From: Scytalidium lignicola
Lineage: Eukaryota > Ascomycota > Leotiomycetes
Direction: 5' to 3'
NCBI GenBank assembly: GCA_002812745.2
Contig: NCSJ02000102.1
Span: forward strand, 1-64,000
DNA: 64,000 bases
Part shown: piece by piece, positions 57,575 through 64,000 of the stretch
How positions within the stretch are numbered: the stretch's first letter is position 1
How the letters are laid out: each line of letters starts with the position of its first letter
Position numbers and translations under genes: made by a program
Notes under the pieces: generated by a model
Told to the model about the DNA's origin: nothing
The model's input: the letters and a program-made list of their open reading frames with translations, nothing else
The model's database searches: none

Positions 57575-59620
57575 GTATGTAATTGGGCAATTTGTCTAAA
57601 AGACGTCTTGATATTAACAATGTCTACAATTCATTAAGATGACTAGACACAAAAAAAGAACAGCGAGCAAGGGACTGTAGCAGAGAGGTCCATATATAAG
57701 TGAGGCTACAGTACCGGTATTACAGGCCCCGAGCTTATACGATAAGATAGAGAGTCGTATTGAATGCACATGTACAGTGTGATCTGGGCCGCTGATAACT
57801 CAAGAGATAAGCTGTCTTTTACGATAAGCCAATGATCCCATTCTCAAGGGTCTCTGAGGCATATTTGATTCCCAAGTGATCGACAACAAACAGCAGGTAC
57901 AGTAGCCCGAGCAGTAAGCCACCAGAGAGGGAGGCCTGTCCTGCCAAAATTTTTTGCTGTTTTAGGAAACCTTGCACACCTAGGCAAAAAAAATAATAGA
58001 GAAATGTAGCCGGAGGCAATCTCAAGGGAGATATCTTAACGGCAGTCCGGCTTCTTTCATGACCTATCGGCCTCGGGGGGGGAATGGATGGATGACCAGG
58101 AAAATAAGGCAGGACACAATTCGGTAGGGCACGGCTCCTCCTACTCTTTCTTATCTAGTGGCTTTTGAGCTGTGGTTTGCCCTCGCCTCTTATGAATCTA
58201 ACTGCATACCGGTATATTCTATCAATCCTGGGGGATGCCTTAGGAAAACGACCACATGCGATTTGTCCAGGGTATACAGGAAATCTATCAGAAACAGAAC
58301 GGAATGTCGGACTTTCCTTACTTACCGCGCTGTACGTATTGATCAAGAGTGGGGTCATGCTGAAACCAATTGCCCATTGCGCGCTCCTCCAAGTGTGATC
58401 TTTGCTGAAGACAAGGACCCTGTGTGCCTATCAGCGAAGGGTTGTTTGTAGTTATAAGCTGTAGTGTAAGCAGCCGTCGGGCGTTCCCCACGATTTGCCG
58501 CCCCCCTCTTCCCTCGCGCTGCGACGGAGGCACGGGAGGGCAAAGATACGCCTCCACTCAAGCATCTTTTGCCGCTTCACTTGCTGTAGCAGATTGGATA
58601 TAGGCCTATCTGCTCTTCTCAAGGGAAACATACTCCAAATTAAGGCGATTTATGATGCCACGCTGATACTCGAACGTCTTTTAAAGGTGAATCTCGAAAC
58701 TCCGACGTAGATGGATTGTTGGGGGCGTCTGAATCGTCACATGGCTGCAATGCAATGCAAGGCGCACATGGCCACATTCGTGCCCTCGTAAATCGCATTA
58801 ATGTGATTTGTTGCAATACTCGATGCTCAAATCGTATGCCCCTTGCTTTGGCAGTTTACGTTTTTGTATGAGGTGGGCTTAATGGTTGGAGCCAAAGAGG
58901 TGGTAGAAGTAGCAACAAGGTCACGTGTTAAATACAATGACGATTTCTTCGTGCTAAGCATATATTGGCTTTAATCTGGGAAGATATAATAATTAAGAAT
59001 TTAAGAGGGTGAATTGCCTCGGGAATGTGGATTAAATGGCTACAGTGTAAGATAACCTAGACAGCTGCCGTACTAATATCCTGACTCTTCTGACTCTCTG
59101 TTTGTTTTACAGGTCTTGCCACTTTGCTGTGCACTATTGTCATACGCTGGGCAAGCTGCTCTAGGTGAGTCTCAAATGACACTTTGGTCTCACCTACAGA
59201 GACTCTTTGATTCTGTTCCTCTTGCGTTGAAGGGTATCATCCTTAAGAATCAAGTACGATAGAATGCTCTGGATAAATTAGACATACCTAGACGTCGCTA
59301 TATAAAACACAGGATATGACTAGTAATCCCGTAATATTCAAGTACTTTTATACTCATCACATTCTGCATTTAATATTTCTCTCTCATTCCATCAACCACT
59401 CTGATTGTTTCTCTGTTGAAAAAACCGTTGAAGCTACTATTACTCCGCCTTCATCCGGCCAGAGCTCGGCAGGGTGCTAGCCGCGTTGCCCCCCCTGTCG
59501 GAGAGGACCGCGCGGGATGACATCGAACTGAGCTCAGCTTCCCCGTTCTCTTGCCAAAAAGGACACTATCATTTCGATATTCTTGAAAGCAAAGCTGCAT
59601 AGCAGCAGATACCATGAGCA
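57575..59620. other. Long divergent intergenic region
   Basis: About 2 kb between the permease (minus) and the TBC-domain gene (plus). Overlapping short frames at 58,155-58,560 on both strands lack motifs. The last few hundred bases are pyrimidine-rich leader of the TBC gene; an ATG at 59613 in another frame just precedes its start. No RNA gene was recognised. Confidence 0.5.
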
Positions 59621-62600
59621 ATGTTCAACCTCGCAAGCCTTGTGCAGAAGGCCCAATCATTCATTGACCCCACCCAAGCGTTGAACATCTCTTCGTCAGA
59701 CCGAAATCCCGCCAAATCAACCCTCTTTCGTCAACAGTTCCGGTTGCCAGACTCACAAAGTCCATTACAGGAGATCACTGCTGAACTTACTATCTCTCCG
59801 CCAGTTGCTCACTTACCGAATGCTACACAGGGCGAGAAGGATCGCGATCGCGATAGGGGATATCACTATGCTGGGAAGCTGCATCTGAGCGAGGCGTTCT
59901 TGTGCTTTTCCACCCAACCAACAAGCTTCCTGCTGAGTGCCAGCACAGCTACTTCTTCCGGATTCACGGGGCAAACCCAAGGTGCTGGGCCGGGTGGGAA
60001 TGGCTTTACTCTTCCTTTATGTGCCATCAGACGAGTAGAGAGATTGCATAGTCAGAGCTTCCAAGTAGGCAATTCAGCTCATGTCTCAACTTGGCAAGGC
60101 TAATTCTCTTTTTTTTTCCAGTTTGCTCTAGCAATCACGACATGGAACGGATTTACAAATATATCCAGCGATAATGCTAAAGTATTGACACTGCAGAAGA
60201 TCACCATACAACTAGCAGGCAGCCGGCCGGCTTGCGAAAGATTTTGCGATGGCTTGAAGAGAGGTCTTAAGGCTGGGGTAGGAGAAGTTGGGAAACTCAA
60301 GAGGGTCGTCTCCGAATGTTATTCCGAATATCTCCTCCAAGGTGATGGTAAAAAGAGCGAACCTCCCGATGCAGGGCTTGGTATGATATTTAAATACCCC
60401 GGCGATGCTAGGAAACTTAGAGATAGGAGTAAGATGAGGTTATGGGGTGAGTATCTACGGGAGAATGGCCGGAATGTCACTTTGATACGCCAGCCAACTT
60501 TCCACAAGCTGATTCGCGTTGGATTGCCTAACCGGCTTCGAGGAGAAATTTGGGAGTTGACTTGCGGATCTCTCTTTCTACGTTTGGATAATCCTACTTT
60601 ATATAGTGACACCTTAGTCACATACAAGGACCAGAAATCCCTCGCGATCGATGAGATCGAGAAAGATTTAAATCGAAGTCTGCCAGAATATCCAGGATTT
60701 CAAAGCGAGGAAGGTATCGGCCGCTTAAGAAGAGTCCTTACAGCTTATAGTTGGGTAAACGAGGAAGTTGGGTACTGTCAAGCTATGAATATCGTTGTGG
60801 CAGCACTGCTTATCTACATGTCTGAGTCTCAGGCTTTTTTCTGTCTAGCAGCCCTCTGTGATAGACTTCTTCCAGGTTACTACTCAACCACGATGTATGG
60901 AACTCTGCTAGACCAGCGTGTTTTTGAGTCCCTGGTCGAGAAAACAATGCCAATTCTCTGGGACCATCTAGTAAAGTCGGATGTTCAACTCTCTGTGGTA
61001 TCTCTGCCCTGGTTTTTGTCTCTATATATCAACTCGATGCCTCTTGTTTTTGCTTTCCGTGTCCTAGATGTCTTCTTTTTAGAAGGACCAAAGGTTCTAT
61101 TTCAGATTGGGCTCGCTATTCTCCGTATCAACGGAGAAGAGCTCCTCGATGCCACTGATGACGGCGCGTTCATCTCTGTTCTGAAATCCTACTTTTCGAA
61201 ACTAGACGAGTCCGCACATCCTAAATCTGAAAACGCAAAATTACGAGCGGTTACTAAATTCCAGGAATTAATGGTTGTTGCCTTTAAGGAATTCTCTGCC
61301 ATTACCCAAGCTAGTATAACGGAACAGCGCCTGAAGCATAAAGATTCGGTGCTCAACAGCATAGAAAGCTTTGCAAAGCGTACGTCAATACGAAATCTGG
61401 GACCAGATAGTAAGAAGCTCAGCATCGAAGAACTCGGTGCGCTCTATGACAGATTCTACGGTGTTTTATATGAGCGACAGCAGAGGCGACAAGTGATTGC
61501 AGAGGAGGTAGATAGGCGCGCAAAAGCCAAAGTTAAGGCCTCAGAAATGTTCAGCGACTCTGCATCTGTAGAGACTCAAAGTATCGAGAAAGGTAGAGTA
61601 GGGTTAGGGCCGAGCCCGACTTTGATGGATTATGATACCTTTCGAGAATTTCTTGCTGGTATAGCAAGGTGGGCCATCACAGATTCGCCATCTCCAGATA
61701 AAGAATTACTAGAAAAGGAAAAGAACTCTTACTTCAGCAACACATTTAAACGTCGGGAACTTTCTCTGTCACCTTGGGGCGATGGTCCAGAGCCTGCAGA
61801 CCATGAATTTATGCGTCGACTCTTTGGACGATGGGATGTGGACAATAATTCCGCATTAACCTTACAGAATGTCGTCACGGGTCTCGCGCGTATTAAAGGG
61901 AAAGGCGATATCATGGGAAGTATCACTTACTTTTTCGAGCTCTACGATGATGATGGAGATGGAAGGGTTGATCGAGAAGGTATCTTGCGCATCTCCGAGG
62001 CTTTACTGTTCCTTTCCCGAAGAGGTCTTGAAGGAACATTAACGCCATCACCCTTGATGAATGGACTTGACGGATATGAAGCCGGGGATAGGGAACCAGT
62101 AGATGGTCATTCCGTAACTGCGAACGAACGGTTTTTGAGCAGTGTTAGCGCCTTCATTAGACGATGTTTCGAATATGCTGATCCGGATCACCCCCAAAAT
62201 CAAGATGATGCGGAAGCCAAGGATCCTGGCAGCGAGACGCCAGACGATAATGCATTTAGCATTATTGGCGACGACGATGAGGAAGAAGGGGAAGAAGATC
62301 TTCTGGATCTTGGTAGTGAAAAGAGTGAGCGGGGTAAAAAGTCTACCGGTCTTTCGACCGTTCCAGCACCTTCAGGTGTCACTTCAAAATCGGCAGTGGA
62401 AGCAAGTCGTCGTGTCTCAAAAGCCGAATCATTCGCTGCAAATAATGTTGCACTAGATCCTTCCAACCCTCTACATATTACTTTACCGACCTTCCGCATG
62501 GTAGTGCTAGCTGATGAACTTTTGGAACATTTCTTTGAGTCCTCCTTCCCTGCCTCATTCCGCATCCTCGATAAGGCTTCACCTCCTACTCCATCAAGCT

Positions 62601-63085
62601 CGAGTCTCACCACATTCTCGAGCATTGGATTTGGCCGTAATTCTAGTTCTTCGAGCGTCCATGTCGGTGGAGGAGCCGCAGGTGGCACAGGATCTACGGG
62701 TCTGGTACCTCCAAGCAAAGGATTGCGTGGGGTGCTGGATAATATCGTTACGGATGGAATGCGTGTTGCTGTCGAGGTTAAGAGACGGATGGATGAGGCA
62801 CAAAAGGAACTCGAGAAGAATGCCACAGGAAGGGGTGATGAAGAGGATGAAGATGATGAAGGGGATGACGGGGGTAGGACTCCAGGTGGTGCAGAGAGGA
62901 GAGGAGTCAGGTCTGAGGATATGGATCTGCTGGACGGCATGGATGCCGAAGCTGGAGGTGGGAGATCCCAGGAGGGAACTAGTGTGGCTAATGTTGGTTC
63001 TTTGAGCGTCAACGAAGGTGGCGGTGCTGGGAGGGCTAGGAGCAATACTGGTTCCTCGGAGAAGGTCGTGGAGTTTGAGCGCTGA
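59621..63085 (+). CDS. GYP2: GRAM-TBC-EF-hand Rab GTPase-activating protein
   Basis: Rab GAP of the Gyp2/Mdr1 type (TBC1D8/9-like) acting in endosome-Golgi traffic. Exons 59621-60064 and 60122-63085 (57-bp intron) give about 1135 residues. An N-terminal GRAM-like region covers about 35-190 (YHYAGKLHLSEAFLCFSTQ; FALAITTWNGFTNIS). The TBC domain, about 285-500, begins IRVGLPNRLRGEIWELTCGS and has both catalytic fingers: IEKDLNRSLPE (Arg finger) and VNEEVGYCQAMNIV (Gln finger). SLPWFLSLYINSMP and RVLDVFFLEGPKVLFQIGLAIL follow. An EF-hand-like pair is at about 730-790; the second loop, YDDDGDGRVDREG, has good calcium ligands, the first (WDVDNNSALTLQN) is weaker. The C-terminal 300 residues are acidic and Ser/Gly-rich. 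Both fingers are intact, so GAP activity is expected. Confidence 0.92.
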
Positions 63086-63642
63086 TAGTTGTTGGGATTT
63101 GGGTTAATGGTATATTTGTATCTTAGCTTTGTTCATTGGAGTGAGTTGGTACGGAATTTGGTAGGTTTGGGATGGCGTCGTGCGAAGAGATGTATTCATA
63201 GGGAGTTGTCCGATTCGCTTTAGAATCATTGGCTTTATCTCCAACTCTTTTAGTGGCTTGCTAAACTAGCGGAAAGCCACTTTTCTCCCTCGTCGCATTT
63301 TCGGAATACAATATCTGCAACTTAGTTCAAGCAGCAGGACCAGAAATTCATATCGATTACCTAGAAAAGGTAGATTGTGAAGAAAAAGCACGATCTATTG
63401 ATTTAACTAGCTGTGGCTGAGTCTGATCCCCCAATTGTAATCCCCACCGAAAACGCCGCGCCTTTTAACCTGCCAAAGCTCTAAAACCTAACTAATAAGT
63501 ACAGCTACCAAAGATACAGTGGATGCCATTTTCACTTAGTCGCTTTGGGTTATAAGAAAGGATCCACTAATATGGCTTACTCGATAGCCATTATAATCAA
63601 ACTAACTCCCTTAGGAAGAGAGAGGAAAGTGCCTCTGTTCTT
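63086..63642. other. Convergent 3' region
   Basis: Lies between the TBC-domain gene (plus) and the palmitoyltransferase end (minus). No coding signal recognised. Confidence 0.55.
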
Positions 63643-64000
63643 TCATCCTCTTCTGGATCTGGACCTGTGTACTCGAAGATCTCTCATCTCGGAACTGTCA
63701 ACCGGTCGACTGGTGGCCCGACGTTTCTCATCAGCCATACGTCTAGAAGGGTTCCGACGCGATCTCTTACTTCTTAGTTTACGCCTAGCAGCTGCATCCT
63801 TGGAAGGATACAAAACCTCTGGATTCCGGGCTCGCAATTGGGCGTACACGGAATCTAAAGCTGGGCCCATGGGGTAGTAGCTTTCGTTGTCTTCATGATT
63901 GCAGCAAGGCGAGCGCTTGATTGGGAGTATCCAGTCGATTATGTGGTCTCCCATGACGGTCTTCCAGTTTGACAAGAAGGAACCTAGGTCCCAGGGATGT
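63643..64000 (-). CDS. DHHC palmitoyltransferase, C-terminal part (runs off the window)
   Basis: Only the last 119 codons are visible; the gene continues beyond 64,000. The readable part begins [20 protein letters not shown], matching the block (Asp-Pro-Trp/Tyr-Asp-x-Gly ... Asn-Trp/Phe-x-x-Val-x-Gly) that follows the membrane helices of DHHC enzymes. It continues with [17 protein letters not shown], typical of the cytosolic C-terminus of fungal Pfa-type palmitoyltransferases. The end is a basic Arg/Ser-rich tail ([17 protein letters not shown] ... RSRSRRG). The catalytic DHHC domain lies outside the window, so the assignment rests on this C-terminal block only. Confidence 0.65.
   Translation of the reverse strand, partial: HPWDLGSFLSNWKTVMGDHIIDWILPIKRSPCCNHEDNESYYPMGPALDSVYAQLRARNPEVLYPSKDAAARRKLRSKRSRRNPSRRMADEKRRATSRPVDSSEMRDLRVHRSRSRRG

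Noticed and set aside
62200..63045. 281-residue Ser/Pro-rich minus-strand frame
   Set aside because: Antisense shadow of the low-complexity C-terminus of the TBC-domain gene.
1..64000. CRISPR arrays, rRNA, tRNA genes
   Set aside because: No spaced direct repeats, no rRNA-like sequence, and candidate GGTTCGA boxes (near 12,290 and 52,570) lack a pairing T-arm. A covariance-model scan would be needed to exclude tRNAs.

Overview
The window is a stretch of nuclear genome from a filamentous ascomycete (Pezizomycotina; a Leotiomycete-like fungus would fit, but this is inference). The signs are short introns of about 50-100 bp with GTAAGT-like donors, fungal gene families (ROM2, NSE4, GYP2-type TBC, PKA, VPS34, HER2/GatA, secreted A1 proteases), and a long, extremely AT-rich block full of stop-riddled retrotransposon remains of the kind left by repeat-induced point mutation (RIP).

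Layout. Positions 1 to about 11,135 form an AT-rich, gene-free island. Decayed Ty3/gypsy pieces can still be read in it: gag, protease, reverse transcriptase, RNase H, integrase and a C-terminal chromodomain. Two related LTR-like sequences lie in opposite orientation, and a Ty1/copia RNase H end lies beside a putative copia LTR. At about 11,135 base composition changes abruptly to that of normal gene space.

From 12.3 to 27.4 kb: a secreted aspartic protease with a microsatellite-encoded poly-Thr tail, mitochondrial enoyl reductase ETR1, a low-complexity basic protein, a SAM methyltransferase, mitochondrial GatA/HER2, a secreted metallophosphoesterase/5'-nucleotidase-like protein and a second secreted aspartic protease. 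From 27.4 to 30.2 kb I see no gene.

From 30.2 to 52.4 kb lies dense housekeeping and signalling space: V-ATPase subunit c, the Rho1 exchange factor ROM2, a GFA/CENP-V-domain protein, a small membrane-anchored protein divergent from PRP38, VPS34 divergent from NSE4, a long coiled-coil tail-anchored protein carrying a row of QT motifs (possible dynein light chain LC8 sites), and a PKA catalytic subunit. From 53.3 to 64 kb: a DUF4336 protein, an APC-family amino acid/GABA-type permease with micro-exons, a GRAM-TBC-EF-hand Rab GAP, and the 3' end of a DHHC palmitoyltransferase that runs off the window.

The genes form no single pathway. Common themes are endomembrane traffic and acidification (VPS34, V-ATPase c, TBC GAP, DHHC enzyme), cell-wall/growth signalling (ROM2, PKA) and secreted hydrolases. 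All exon structures were built by eye from splice signals and reading-frame continuity; family names come from recognised motifs, not from a database search. Single N bases sit almost always beside A or T homopolymers, which suggests homopolymer-length ambiguity in the assembly; one of them falls inside a gene.
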